DNA of 64,000 nt from Alphaproteobacteria bacterium (GCA_030427405.1 JAUHXK010000009.1:168938-232937); one strand, 5' to 3'. Positions 9,218 to 17,580 are shown, numbered from the stretch's first letter. The notes: generated from the sequence alone by a model not told the origin. Program-made: numbers and translations.

Positions 9218-9297
9218 TTTACCGCTTCCGCGTCGCTGCGTGGGGGTGGTTTACTTCCTCCCTGTCGACTGGCCGTGCCCTCGGGCACGGCTTTTTT
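9218..9297 (+). ncRNA. Candidate small RNA 1 (ends in an orphan terminator)
   Basis: The 3' end is well defined by a textbook terminator, GCCGTGCCC-TC-GGGCACGGC followed by six T (9272-9297). No ORF precedes it on this strand. Just before the terminator a GGGGG/CTCCC stem presents TTCCTCCC, a pyrimidine motif complementary to Shine-Dalgarno sequences. Alphaproteobacterial small RNAs of the CcsR and cuckoo (ar15-like) classes carry related CCUCCUCCC motifs, which is the ground for the call; I cannot assign it to a named family. The 5' end is a guess. Confidence 0.4.
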
Positions 9298-9394
9298 GCC
9301 GGATAATTGGAAACCGCCTGAATTTCCCCCGCGCGAACATTAAATTTTGACGTTAGCAGTTGACCGACGTGATGCCCTTTCGTAACGTCTGCCC

Positions 9395-9470
9395 ATAAAT
9401 AAGTCGGCCAGTCCGACGGGGAGAAACATTACCGAAAGGGAGCCGTTCGTTCGGCTCCCTTTTTCCTTTT
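9395..9470 (+). ncRNA. Candidate small RNA 2 (ends in an orphan terminator)
   Basis: A second intrinsic terminator, AGGGAGCCG-TTCGTT-CGGCTCCCT followed by a T-rich run (9437-9470), again has no coding gene before it. Upstream, a 5-bp GTCGG/CCGAC hairpin and a possible promoter (TTGACC at 9360, TAACGT at 9383, 17-bp spacing) would give a transcript of about 75 nt. GACGTTA/TAACGTC arms flank the presumed promoter. The product would be a two-hairpin RNA. It could instead be the 3' end of a longer RNA that reads through the first terminator. Confidence 0.4.
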
Positions 9471-9618
9471 CTGAAGATGGGGTTGTGGCGGACTTTTTTC
9501 CCATCTTTTGTCGGCGGAAAATCGTATGAATGCGGTGCCGAATACAGCTTTGACCCTGACAGCGCGGGAACAGGGTGTTAGACCGGGGCAAAAGTCCGAT
9601 CAGAACTATGAGGCACTT

Positions 9619-10224
9619 ATGATCAAGAAACTGACCCCTATCACCCTTGCGGCGGCCCTGCTCTGCGGCACCGCGGGGTTTGCGCAGGAAACCGAAGCCC
9701 AGCCGGAAGCAGAGGCGCAGCAATCCGGAGAGGTTCCGTCTGACCTGGACCTGGGTGAATCCGGCCCCCGCGTTGGTGAGCAATACATCAAGGAAACATC
9801 AGGCGACTGGGAGGTTTCGTGCATCAAGACCGAAACCGGCGAAGACCCCTGCGCCATGGTCCAGATCCTCAACGGCCAGCAAGGCGAGCCGATTGCCGAG
9901 ATCACCGTGGGCAAGCTGCCCGAAGGTGGCGCGGCGGTGGCCTGGGCCAATGTGATCGTCCCGCTTGAAACCCTGTTGCAGGCGCAGCTTGCGGTGTCGA
10001 TCGACGGCGCGCCGCGCAAGCTTTACAATTATCATCACTGCGTTCCGATCGGCTGCGTGGCACAGCTTGGCCTGACGCAAGGCGATATTGACGCAATGAA
10101 GGGCGGCTCAAAGGCGGTTCTGTCGCTGGTGCCCGCACGCCTGCCCGACCAGATTTTGAACATGGACATGTCGCTCAGTGGCTTTACCGCCGGGTTTGAC
10201 GGTCTGGGCGTAAACGTCAACTAA
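9619..10224 (+). CDS. Invasion-associated locus B (IalB) family protein
   Basis: 201 aa from the ATG at 9619 with GAGG 5 bp upstream; a longer in-frame reading exists but its extra residues look non-coding. Residues 1-20 form a Sec signal peptide (cleavage near GFAQ). An acidic Gln/Glu/Pro-rich linker follows, then the IalB domain: TSGDWEVSCIKTETGEDPCAMVQ, and YNYHHCVPIGCVAQLGL with the conserved Cys pair expected to be disulfide-bonded. The family is periplasmic or outer-membrane associated; the name comes from Bartonella, while free-living alphaproteobacteria carry it with no known role. A strong terminator follows the stop. Confidence 0.88.
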   Translation: MIKKLTPITLAAALLCGTAGFAQETEAQPEAEAQQSGEVPSDLDLGESGPRVGEQYIKETSGDWEVSCIKTETGEDPCAMVQILNGQQGEPIAEITVGKLPEGGAAVAWANVIVPLETLLQAQLAVSIDGAPRKLYNYHHCVPIGCVAQLGLTQGDIDAMKGGSKAVLSLVPARLPDQILNMDMSLSGFTAGFDGLGVNVN

Positions 10225-10246
10225 GCTTACGAAACCCGAATGAATC

Positions 10247-10275
10247 GCCGCCGCGCACCCCGCGGCGGCTTTTTT
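10247..10275 (+). terminator. Rho-independent terminator of the IalB-family gene
   Basis: Stem GCCGCCGCG/CGCGGCGGC with a 5-nt loop followed by six T, 22 bp after the stop. Its T run overlaps the stop codon of the convergent ketosynthase gene by 2 bp. Confidence 0.85.
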
Positions 10276-11482
10276 ATACCCGTTTCAGGGCCAGCACCGC
10301 GTTCAGACCCCCAAAGGCAAATGCATTGCTCAGCGCCACGTCAACACAGGCTTCGCGCGCCTCGTTTGGTACGACGTCCAGCGCGCATTCCGGATCGGGC
10401 TCCTGATAACCGATGGTCGGCGCGATTACCCCGTCACGCAGCGCCATGATACAGGCCAGCAACTCAACCGCGCCGGTGCCGCCGATCAGGTGGCCATGCA
10501 TGGACTTTGTGGACGAAATCATCAGCTCATCCGCGTGGGGCCCGAATACGTCTGCAACCGCCGCGCATTCGGTCTTGTCATTGGCGGCCGTGCCCGTTCC
10601 GTGGGCGTTGATATACCCGACATCGCTGGCGTTCAGCTTTGCGTCGGCCAACGCGCCGGAAATGGCCCGCGCTGCGCCCTGTTTGCTGGGCATCACGATA
10701 TCCGAGGCATCCGATGACATGGCAAAGCCCACGACCTCGCACAGAATATCCGCACCGCGCGCCCTTGCATGTTCGTAGTCTTCAAACACGAAAATCCCGG
10801 CGCCTTCGCCCTGCACCATGCCATTGCGGTTTGCACTGAACGGGCGGCAGGCGTCCTTGGACATCACGCGCAACCCTTCCCACGCCTTGACGCCGCCAAA
10901 GCACAGCATGGATTCGGACCCGCCTGTAACCATTGCCGGTGCAGCCCCGCTGCGGACCAGCTGAAAGGCCTGAGCCATTGCGTGGTTGGACGACGCGCAG
11001 GCCGTCGAAACCGTAAAGCTGGGGCCCTTGAGGTTGTGTTCCATAGACACATGGCTTGCGGCCGCATTGTTCATCAGCTTGGGCACGACAAACGGGTGCA
11101 CCCTGTTCTTGCCGTCTTCATAGACCGAGCGGTAATTGTCGTCCCAGGTGGATACGCCACCACCGGCCGTGCCCAGCACCACGCCGGAACGCGCCGCAAG
11201 CTCGCCATGAAAAACCAGGCCGGACTGATCGATTGCCTCTTTTGCAGCGGTCAGCGTGAATTGGGTGAACCTGTCATACAGGGTCATCTGCTGACGGTTG
11301 AAACGTCCCTCGGCCTCGAATCCGCGAACCTGGCCGCCGATCTTAATTGCCAGCCGATCTACGTCACGAAACTCCAGCTCGGATATCCCGCACCGGCCTT
11401 CCCGCATGGCCTCCATCGTATCCGAAACCGAATGACCAAGCGAGTTGATGGTGCCGGCACCTGTAATGACAACGCGTTTCAT
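10274..11482 (-). CDS. Beta-ketoacyl-ACP synthase (FabF-like) of the lpxD cluster
   Basis: 402 aa, a complete type II ketosynthase. The nucleophile is Cys162 in VSTACASSNHAM. The two catalytic histidines are in NAHGTGTAANDKTE and in MHGHLIGGTGAVE, and the C-terminal NAFAFGGLNAVL is present. It condenses malonyl-ACP with acyl-ACP. It lies 9 bp after a dedicated acyl carrier protein gene, which itself follows lpxD, so it very likely supplies or extends an acyl chain for lipid A rather than serving bulk fatty acid synthesis. The arrangement recalls the rhizobial acpXL-fabF clusters, but other members of those clusters (fabZ, alcohol dehydrogenase, lpxXL) are absent here. Confidence 0.88.
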   Translation of the reverse strand: MKRVVITGAGTINSLGHSVSDTMEAMREGRCGISELEFRDVDRLAIKIGGQVRGFEAEGRFNRQQMTLYDRFTQFTLTAAKEAIDQSGLVFHGELAARSGVVLGTAGGGVSTWDDNYRSVYEDGKNRVHPFVVPKLMNNAAASHVSMEHNLKGPSFTVSTACASSNHAMAQAFQLVRSGAAPAMVTGGSESMLCFGGVKAWEGLRVMSKDACRPFSANRNGMVQGEGAGIFVFEDYEHARARGADILCEVVGFAMSSDASDIVMPSKQGAARAISGALADAKLNASDVGYINAHGTGTAANDKTECAAVADVFGPHADELMISSTKSMHGHLIGGTGAVELLACIMALRDGVIAPTIGYQEPDPECALDVVPNEAREACVDVALSNAFAFGGLNAVLALKRV

Positions 11483-11491
11483 AGTCGCTTG

Positions 11492-11749
11492 TCAGACCTT
11501 TTCCGATACGAGTTTTTCGATGCCCGCAATGATTGCGGCGACATTGGAAATGTCGAAATCGCTGGCCGTTGGTTCATTGGCATTGAACGGCACGGTGATG
11601 TCGAACTCTTCTTCGATGGCAAAGATGCTTTCTACCAGACCCAGGCTGTCGATACCAAGATCCTCCAGCGTGCTGTCGGGCGTCACATCCGAGGGTTCAA
11701 GCACGGCCTGTTCGGCAATGATTGCGATAACGCGGTCGCTGATGCTCAT
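11492..11749 (-). CDS. Dedicated acyl carrier protein
   Basis: 85 aa acidic four-helix ACP. The phosphopantetheine attachment Ser is Ser35 in LGIDSLGLVE, followed by SIFAIEEEFDITVP, which is closer to specialised carriers of the AcpXL type than to housekeeping AcpP. It sits between lpxD and a ketosynthase on the same strand with gaps of 32 and 9 bp, so it probably carries the acyl chain built by that ketosynthase for LpxD or a later lipid A acyltransferase. Partner specificity is inferred from position. Confidence 0.88.
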   Translation of the reverse strand: MSISDRVIAIIAEQAVLEPSDVTPDSTLEDLGIDSLGLVESIFAIEEEFDITVPFNANEPTASDFDISNVAAIIAGIEKLVSEKV

Positions 11750-11781
11750 GTCGGTCCCCTGGTTGACGAGTTGGGGATGAT

Positions 11782-12873
11782 TTAATCGCTCGGGGGCTGT
11801 TTGAAAACAGCCTTTTTAAGTGCCTCTACGTCGCGGGCAATACGCGGCAGGCGGCGCTGTGCCTTGTACATGTCGGTATGGCTTTCCATTTTGACGGCCG
11901 GATAGCCCATGATCACGCGTCCGGCGGGCACATTGGACAGGATTTTGGTCCCCCCGCCAGAGATGGCCCCATCGCCGATGAAAATATTGTCGACGACACC
12001 GGTTTGGCCACCAAGAACAACATTGTTGCCGATCTCGACCGATCCGGAAACGCCGGTCTGTCCGCACAGCAGGCAATCGCGCCCGACGCGCGTGTTGTGT
12101 CCGACATGAACAAGGTTATCCAGTTTGGTGCCGCTTCCGATGACCGTATTGCGGATCGTCCCATTGTCGATGGTGCAATTTGAACCAAGCTCGACGTCGT
12201 CGCCGATTTCGACGGCGCCAAGCGAATGGATGCGCAGCCAGCTTTGTGCCTTGGCGTCGCCCTTGTCGCCCATGGTCTTGCGCACATTCTCAACGTCCGA
12301 GACCTCGGGGGTGACAAAGCTGAACCCATCGCCGCCAATCCGCGCGCCGGGTTGGGCGATGAAACGGTCTCCGATCCGGGCGCGGGCGCCGATGCTGACC
12401 ATTTCGCGCAGCAGCGCGTTTTCGCCAAGGCTGGCATCCATGCCCACAACACAATGGGCACCCAGAACCGAGCCCGCGCCAATCCGGGCGCGCGGGCCGA
12501 TCACGCAGAGCGGCCCGATCGAAACATCGTCGCCGATTTCGGCCGTCGGATCGACCACCGCAGAGGGATGCACCCCAGGTTCAACGCCCTGCCCCCGGTC
12601 CAGCATCGCAGTGATACCTGCCATCGCCATGCGCGGACGCGGTACGAAAATTGCGGCCTCCAACCCAAGTTCCTTCCAGTCGGCGCCTTCCCAGACGACA
12701 GCCGCGCGGGCCGTACCCTGCGCCAAAGCCTGAGCATATTTTGGGGACATCGCCATGGCCAGGTCAGTTGGCCCGGCATCCCCCGGCTCGGCCGCGCGCA
12801 GGATTGTCAGGCCTGTGCTTCCTTCGGCCGACGCGCCCAAGGCGTCGGCAATCTGCTTTACGGTAAACTGCAT
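11782..12873 (-). CDS. lpxD: UDP-3-O-(3-hydroxyacyl)glucosamine N-acyltransferase
   Basis: 363 aa. The N-terminal uridine-binding domain (residues 1-100) is followed by a left-handed beta helix made of hexapeptide repeats such as IGPRARIGAGSVLG and IGNNVVLGGQTGVV. The catalytic His lies in NLVHVGHNTRVG. The C-terminal helices complete the trimer. It transfers an acyl chain from ACP to the 2-amino group of UDP-3-O-acylglucosamine, the third step of lipid A synthesis, at the cytoplasmic face. lpxA, lpxB and fabZ are not next to it; an ACP and a ketosynthase gene follow it instead. Confidence 0.93.
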   Translation of the reverse strand: MQFTVKQIADALGASAEGSTGLTILRAAEPGDAGPTDLAMAMSPKYAQALAQGTARAAVVWEGADWKELGLEAAIFVPRPRMAMAGITAMLDRGQGVEPGVHPSAVVDPTAEIGDDVSIGPLCVIGPRARIGAGSVLGAHCVVGMDASLGENALLREMVSIGARARIGDRFIAQPGARIGGDGFSFVTPEVSDVENVRKTMGDKGDAKAQSWLRIHSLGAVEIGDDVELGSNCTIDNGTIRNTVIGSGTKLDNLVHVGHNTRVGRDCLLCGQTGVSGSVEIGNNVVLGGQTGVVDNIFIGDGAISGGGTKILSNVPAGRVIMGYPAVKMESHTDMYKAQRRLPRIARDVEALKKAVFKQPPSD

Positions 12874-12909
12874 GTCGGGCTTCCTTGTCGCAGGACGTGG
12901 GCCCAGTGA

Positions 12910-14520
12910 TTACCCCTGAACGTCCGGCAGGGCCACCCCTGCCTTTTGCAGGGCGGCCCAAATCTTGCGATCTCTTTCATAGACGTCGCGCCGGTATTGC
13001 ACATCGCCCTTGGGGCCGACATATGCGGTCCGATAGATCAGGTGAACCGGAACCGGCTTGTCCAGTTCAACCTTGGTTTCCTTGCCCGAGTTCAGAACGC
13101 GGTGAAAGAACGCCTTTGGGTCTTCTTCCTGAAGGGCAAGCAACGCATAGGCAAACTCAAAGGGCTGAGCCAGGCGGATACAGCCGTGCGAAAAGGCGCG
13201 GACCTCGCGGGCAAACAGACTTTTCTGAGGCGTATCATGCAGATAGATGTTGTACTTGTTGGGGAACATGAACTTTACCAGCCCAAGCGCATTGCTTTTG
13301 CCCGGCGGCTGCCGCATCGCAAAGGGAAAGCTTCGCGCGCTGAACTGGCTGAAATCCACGGCGCCCCGGTTCACCTGACGGCCACGCCGGTCGGTGATCT
13401 CAAGATGCCGAACCGCGTTCGGGTTCGCGCGCAGTTTCGGAAGATATTCTTTGGTGATGATGGAACGCGGGACATACCAGCTGGGGTTGATGACCATATG
13501 TTCCATCTGGTCCGAAAACTCGGGGCTGCGGCGGTCATGGGTGTTCTTGCCGATCACGGCGCGGGTCTCGAATGTCACCTGGCCTTCGTCCACGATCTTG
13601 GCCGAGAAATCGGCCTGGTTGACCAGAACATGCCGCGCGCCGCGCTGGCGCGGCAACCACCGTTCGCGTTCCAGCGCGACCATGACCGATTTCAGACGGT
13701 CGCTGACGGGTCGGTTAATCTCGGCAATGGTTCCTTTTCCGGCCACACCATCGGGTTCCAGCCCGTGCCCCTGCTGAAAACTCTGGACCGCTGATTTCAA
13801 TGCGTCATCATATGTGGGGCTGGCGGTCGGCGCCATATAACCCATGCGAACCAAGCGGTTACGCAGCTTTATGACACTTGGTCCGTTGTCGCCGAATTCC
13901 AGCTTGCTGGCCGGCACTGTCGGACCCCAACCGCCAGCGGCCATCAGGTTTTCCAATGCGAGCTTCTGCTTGAGCAGCGCGGTATATTGCAGGGACGCAG
14001 GCGCAAGGTCGCGGATATAGGCTCCATCGTCCGACGCAACCAGCGCGCCCAGGTGGTCAGAGGCAGTCTGACGCTCGACCTGGCGCACCAAACCTGCGTC
14101 AATGTCGGAGGGACGCAGGATGCCAGTCTGAACATCATCTGCATATTTCAGGAAAAGGCGGCTGAGTTCGGCCTCGACAAGACCCAGGTCGCGCACCGAA
14201 CCGACCTGATCCATCTTATTCAAAATCGTCTGAACGTCATACCGGGCCTCGGGCAGACCATGTACATTGGTTGCCGATAGCGCCGCAATCAGCGCGGCAC
14301 GGCGCGCCGCATGCTGTTCGGTATCTCCGACCCAAACGGGTTGAAACGCCGTTTCGCGATAAAATGCCGCCAGATTTGGAAGGGTCGCGACCTTTTCTGC
14401 CACCGCCATTTGAAACGCGGTGCTTGGCGCGGCCGGCGTTTCAGCCCGCGCAAGGCTGGCGGAAACGGCCAGGCATGCCGCGAGGATCAAACAGGTAGGC
14501 TTGGAAAAAACAGACGTCAT
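12910..14520 (-). CDS. L,D-transpeptidase, YcbB/LdtD type
   Basis: 536 aa from the ATG at 14520, which opens a Sec signal peptide (cleavage near ARA-ET); a longer in-frame reading to 14772 has no sensible N-terminus. Order: signal peptide, helical scaffold domain, a peptidoglycan-binding domain around residues 210-270 (DNGPSVIKLRNRLVRMGYM to FQQGHGLEPDGVAGKGTI), then a YkuD catalytic domain with the nucleophile Cys in AFSHGCIRLAQP. It makes 3-3 cross-links in the periplasm, bypassing penicillin-binding transpeptidases. It is divergent from a DUF882/MepK-like gene, an arrangement like E. coli ycbB-ycbK. Confidence 0.9.
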   Translation of the reverse strand: MTSVFSKPTCLILAACLAVSASLARAETPAAPSTAFQMAVAEKVATLPNLAAFYRETAFQPVWVGDTEQHAARRAALIAALSATNVHGLPEARYDVQTILNKMDQVGSVRDLGLVEAELSRLFLKYADDVQTGILRPSDIDAGLVRQVERQTASDHLGALVASDDGAYIRDLAPASLQYTALLKQKLALENLMAAGGWGPTVPASKLEFGDNGPSVIKLRNRLVRMGYMAPTASPTYDDALKSAVQSFQQGHGLEPDGVAGKGTIAEINRPVSDRLKSVMVALERERWLPRQRGARHVLVNQADFSAKIVDEGQVTFETRAVIGKNTHDRRSPEFSDQMEHMVINPSWYVPRSIITKEYLPKLRANPNAVRHLEITDRRGRQVNRGAVDFSQFSARSFPFAMRQPPGKSNALGLVKFMFPNKYNIYLHDTPQKSLFAREVRAFSHGCIRLAQPFEFAYALLALQEEDPKAFFHRVLNSGKETKVELDKPVPVHLIYRTAYVGPKGDVQYRRDVYERDRKIWAALQKAGVALPDVQG

Positions 14521-14874
14521 GGGATGGCCTTGGCACTTCAATAACTTACAAAACAGCGCATTGCGCCGAACAAATATGGTTGGGACAACAGGGTCTTGTC
14601 CATTCACAATATCATCAGATCGCCGCATCTTTGGGGTCCTGATGCGCGTTTGCATCGCAGCGCCTGTCACCCGCCGGTTTGCGCGTTTTATAAGCCGCCC
14701 TGTGTCAATTGCGCAAAAAATTGCCGAAATTTCCCCCTTGAAAACATGAATACCAAAGACTTCTTGGCGCACGAATCCGTCTGTGCAATAAGTTCCGCAT
14801 CTGGGATGGGAAAAAATTAAGACAGCGCGCGTAACATCGTGCGCAGGCAGGAACAGTACGGGACGAAACAGAAA
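14521..14874. other. 354-bp divergent promoter region
   Basis: Separates the L,D-transpeptidase and the DUF882 gene, so it must hold both promoters. It is more AT-rich than its surroundings between about 14560 and 14830. A weak plus-strand candidate is TTGGCG (14764) with CAATAA (14786) at 16-bp spacing. I see no convincing ORF, RNA or operator. Confidence 0.4.
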
Positions 14875-15444
14875 ATGACCAAGAGCAGTACATCGGGCAT
14901 GACCCGGCGTGCCCTATTGGGCGCATTCGCCGCGACAGCAGTCGCAGCAGCACCGACTTATTCCAATGCAGCAGGGTTCCTTCGCGGGGGTGGCGATATT
15001 CGCCGTATTCGCATGTATTCGGGCCGCACCGGTGAACGGATCGACATGATCTATTGGGTGGATGGCAAATACATCAAGGACGCCGTGAAGGAAGTGAACC
15101 ACTTCATGCGCGACTGGCGCACGGATCAGTCCAAGTCCATGGACCTGCGCACGCTGGACATCATGGCCGCATCGCACAACCTTCTGGACGTGAACGAACC
15201 CTACATGTTGCTTTCGGGTTACCGGTCGCCGAAGACCAACGCGATGCTGCGGTCCCGGTCGCGCGGTGTGGCGAAGAACTCGCTTCACATGAAAGGTCAG
15301 GCAGCCGATTTGCGCCTGTCGTCCCGCTCGGTCTCGCAAATGGCCAAGGCGGCGATGTCCTGCCGTGCAGGCGGTGTGGGGCAATACTACCGCTCCAACT
15401 TCGTCCACATGGATTGCGGCGTGGTCCGCAGTTGGCGCGGATAA
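14875..15444 (+). CDS. DUF882 / MepK-like murein peptidase (M15 family)
   Basis: 189 aa from the ATG at 14875. The N-terminus carries a twin-arginine signal (MTRRALLGAFAATAVAAAP). The catalytic metal site of the M15/DUF882 fold is complete: His and Asp in SLHMKGQAADLRL and the second His in NFVHMDCG. E. coli MepK (YcbK), a member of this family, cleaves 3-3 cross-links in peptidoglycan, the bonds made by the L,D-transpeptidase encoded divergently next door. The gene ends with a strong intrinsic terminator. Assignment to the family is firm, and the 3-3 specificity is by homology and context. Confidence 0.85.
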   Translation: MTKSSTSGMTRRALLGAFAATAVAAAPTYSNAAGFLRGGGDIRRIRMYSGRTGERIDMIYWVDGKYIKDAVKEVNHFMRDWRTDQSKSMDLRTLDIMAASHNLLDVNEPYMLLSGYRSPKTNAMLRSRSRGVAKNSLHMKGQAADLRLSSRSVSQMAKAAMSCRAGGVGQYYRSNFVHMDCGVVRSWRG

Positions 15445-15474
15445 GACCACTACAAACCGTTTCGTTATTTGTTC

Positions 15475-15510
15475 GAGCGCGCGCCCGTCCGGGGCGTTGG
15501 CGCTCTTTTT
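15475..15510 (+). terminator. Rho-independent terminator of the DUF882 gene
   Basis: Outer stem GAGCGC/GCGCTC with an inner CGCCC/GGGCG stem, followed by TTTTT and a second T-rich patch, 30 bp after the stop. Confidence 0.8.
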
Positions 15511-15627
15511 GTTTTGGGTTTGCAAAATAATCGCGTTCGACCCGCACACTTTTTGGGTGCACTTGGGCCGTGGCCCCAAAGGCGCAAATCTGCGCCCGTG
15601 CCTCTGAACTTGAACTGTTACGGAAAA

Positions 15628-15704
<77 letters not shown>

Positions 15705-15779
15705 CTGAGCCGTTAGCTAACCTTGTTCCGAACCGGGCGCAACTGGAAATCAGCGTTTTGACCCCGGTTCAGCGCGACG

Positions 15780-17000
15780 TTATGCAAACAGATCATGCGC
15801 CAGTTCCAATGCGTCGATCAGCGTATCGACCTCGGACCTGGTGTTATAAAGACCAAAGCTGGCGCGGCAGGTCGCCGTCACCCCAAGGAGGTCCATCAGC
15901 GGGCCTGCACAATGGTGCCCGGCGCGGACGGCGACACCTTTCTTGTCCAGAATCGTTGAAACGTCATGGGCGTGCCCTGCCCCATCAAGCGTAAAGCTGA
16001 AGATCGCCGCCTTGTTGGCGGTGGTGCCCTGAACCTGCAACCAGTTCAGGCCGGACAGCCGTTGCATCGCGTAATCCCGCAGGTCGGCCTCGTGATTGGC
16101 AATCTCGGCCATGCCCAGATCCATCATGTAATCCAGTGCCACCCCCAGACCGATGGTCTGGACGATACCGGGGGTTCCGGCCTCGAACTTCATTGGCGGA
16201 TCATTATAGATGACCTGATCCTTCGAGACCTCTTTGATCATGTCGCCGCCGCCGATAAAGGGGCGCATCTCGGCCATGCGTTCCGATTTGATAAAGATCG
16301 CGCCCGAACCGGACGGCCCATACAGCTTGTGCCCGGTGATGGCATAGAAATCGCACCCGATATCCGGAACATCGACCGGCATGTGGACTGCGCCCTGGCT
16401 GCCATCGACCAGAACCGGAACGCCCTTGGCATGGGCGCCTTCGGTGATCGCCTTGACGTCAACCACTGTGCCCAGAACGTTCGAACAATGGGTGACTGCC
16501 ACCAGTTTGGTTCTCGGACTGATGGCATCGATTACGGCTTGCGGGTCCAGCGCCCCCTGGGCGTCGACATCAACCCATTTCAGAACAACGCCCTGCCGTT
16601 CCCTGAGGAAATGCCACGGCACGATATTGGCGTGGTGTTCCATCACGCTCAGCACGATCTCGTCGCCGGCCTGCAGGCGCGGCATAGCCCAGCCATAGGC
16701 GACCAGGTTGATCCCTTCGGTCGTGCCAGAGTTCAGGACAATTTCATCCTCATCCGCCACGCCCAGAAACCGCGCCACCGTGCCGCGCACGGATTCGTAT
16801 TTCTCGGTCGCCAGGTTGGACAGGTAATGCAGCCCGCGATGGACGTTGGAATATTCCTGAGCATAGGCCTGCGTCACCGCATCGATCACCACCTGCGGCT
16901 TTTGCGCGGATGCCCCGTTATCGAGATAGGTCAGCGGCTTGCCGTTCACCTCTCGCGACAGGATAGGGAAATCATCGCGGATTTTCTGAACATCGTACAT
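15780..17000 (-). CDS. sufS: Cysteine desulfurase SufS
   Basis: 406 aa from the ATG at 17000 (AGAGAA about 9 bp upstream; an ATG two codons earlier is also possible). A PLP-dependent class V aminotransferase fold: YLDNGASAQKP near the N-terminus, THCSNVLGT, the PLP lysine in AITGHKLYGPSGSGAI, and the persulfide-forming Cys in RAGHHCAGPLMD near the C-terminus. The RxGHHCA context marks the group II (SufS/CsdA) desulfurases. It takes sulfur from cysteine and delivers it to the SufBCD scaffold. It is the last gene of the suf operon here; no sufE, sufU or sufA follows within the window. Confidence 0.93.
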   Translation of the reverse strand: MYDVQKIRDDFPILSREVNGKPLTYLDNGASAQKPQVVIDAVTQAYAQEYSNVHRGLHYLSNLATEKYESVRGTVARFLGVADEDEIVLNSGTTEGINLVAYGWAMPRLQAGDEIVLSVMEHHANIVPWHFLRERQGVVLKWVDVDAQGALDPQAVIDAISPRTKLVAVTHCSNVLGTVVDVKAITEGAHAKGVPVLVDGSQGAVHMPVDVPDIGCDFYAITGHKLYGPSGSGAIFIKSERMAEMRPFIGGGDMIKEVSKDQVIYNDPPMKFEAGTPGIVQTIGLGVALDYMMDLGMAEIANHEADLRDYAMQRLSGLNWLQVQGTTANKAAIFSFTLDGAGHAHDVSTILDKKGVAVRAGHHCAGPLMDLLGVTATCRASFGLYNTRSEVDTLIDALELAHDLFA

Positions 17001-17013
17001 CTGCATCAATTCT

Positions 17014-17580
17014 CTATACGGGCCCAATCAGGGACAGTGCGAGGACAAAGGGGACGGCCACAACACCAGACAGGAACATCACCAGAACCGATCGCCCCAG
17101 TGACCCGAAACGATGGGCCTGATCCAGGAAATGGGCGGTGATGTAAAGGCTTAACAGGATTGTGGCCAAGACCAGCGGAAAGGCAAGATCAGGCGCAATG
17201 ATCATGATCAGCAGGCTCAGCAGTTGCGCCGCGACCTGCAGAAGTTGCAACCAGATGACAAGGATCATGATGTCATCAAAGGACGCAGCACCGCCCAGGA
17301 AACGCCCGACATAGAAGAACGTCGCGATGCTCAGCATCAGGGCCGCCGCGGCAGTCGCCAGGTATTGGGGCGCCGAAAGCACCAAGGTCTGCATGGCAGG
17401 GTCTTCGACCGGTATCAGCGTATCCGATGTCAGCTGAACCATGGTTGCAAGGATGATGGTCAGGAAAAACACCAGCCACAACACATCGCGGCCCGGATTG
17501 CGCGCCATCAGATGGCGGGCGGCCTCGGCCGGATCGCGCAGTGTCAGACCCGTCAGCTTTCCCAGATAGGCCGCGTTCAT
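17014..17580 (-). CDS. Yip1-family membrane protein embedded in suf operon (first copy from the 3' side)
   Basis: 188 aa with about five predicted membrane segments, for instance VLWLVFFLTIILATMVQL and the run LLSLLIMIIAPDLAFPLV. The N-terminal LTGLTLRDPAEAARHLMARNP is the soluble lead typical of bacterial Yip1-domain proteins. Its start overlaps the stop of the second Yip1-like gene by 4 bp (ATGA), and sufS starts 13 bp after its stop, so it is translationally tied to the suf genes. No function is known; the position suggests a membrane role linked to Fe-S assembly. Confidence 0.7.
   Translation of the reverse strand: MNAAYLGKLTGLTLRDPAEAARHLMARNPGRDVLWLVFFLTIILATMVQLTSDTLIPVEDPAMQTLVLSAPQYLATAAAALMLSIATFFYVGRFLGGAASFDDIMILVIWLQLLQVAAQLLSLLIMIIAPDLAFPLVLATILLSLYITAHFLDQAHRFGSLGRSVLVMFLSGVVAVPFVLALSLIGPV

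Larger units (their letters stand above)
9148..9618. other. 471-bp intergenic region with two orphan terminators
   Basis: No credible ORF on either strand. It holds a TTGACT/AGTCAA palindrome (9201-9217) and two plus-strand Rho-independent terminators (9272-9297 and 9437-9470) with no coding gene in front of either. The two candidate small-RNA genes listed separately fill most of the space. The remainder (about 9475-9618) leads into the IalB-family gene; GAGG lies 5 bp before its ATG. Confidence 0.6.

Noticed and set aside
9340..9783. 147-codon minus-strand ORF across the intergenic region and the IalB-family gene
   Set aside because: It lies opposite a recognised gene, begins inside its signal-peptide region and has no family or ribosome-binding support. 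It is a shadow of GC-rich coding DNA plus open intergenic sequence.
12910..14772. L,D-transpeptidase start at 14772 (620 aa)
   Set aside because: The extra 84 residues have no signal peptide or homology-like content, whereas the ATG at 14520 opens directly on a signal peptide.
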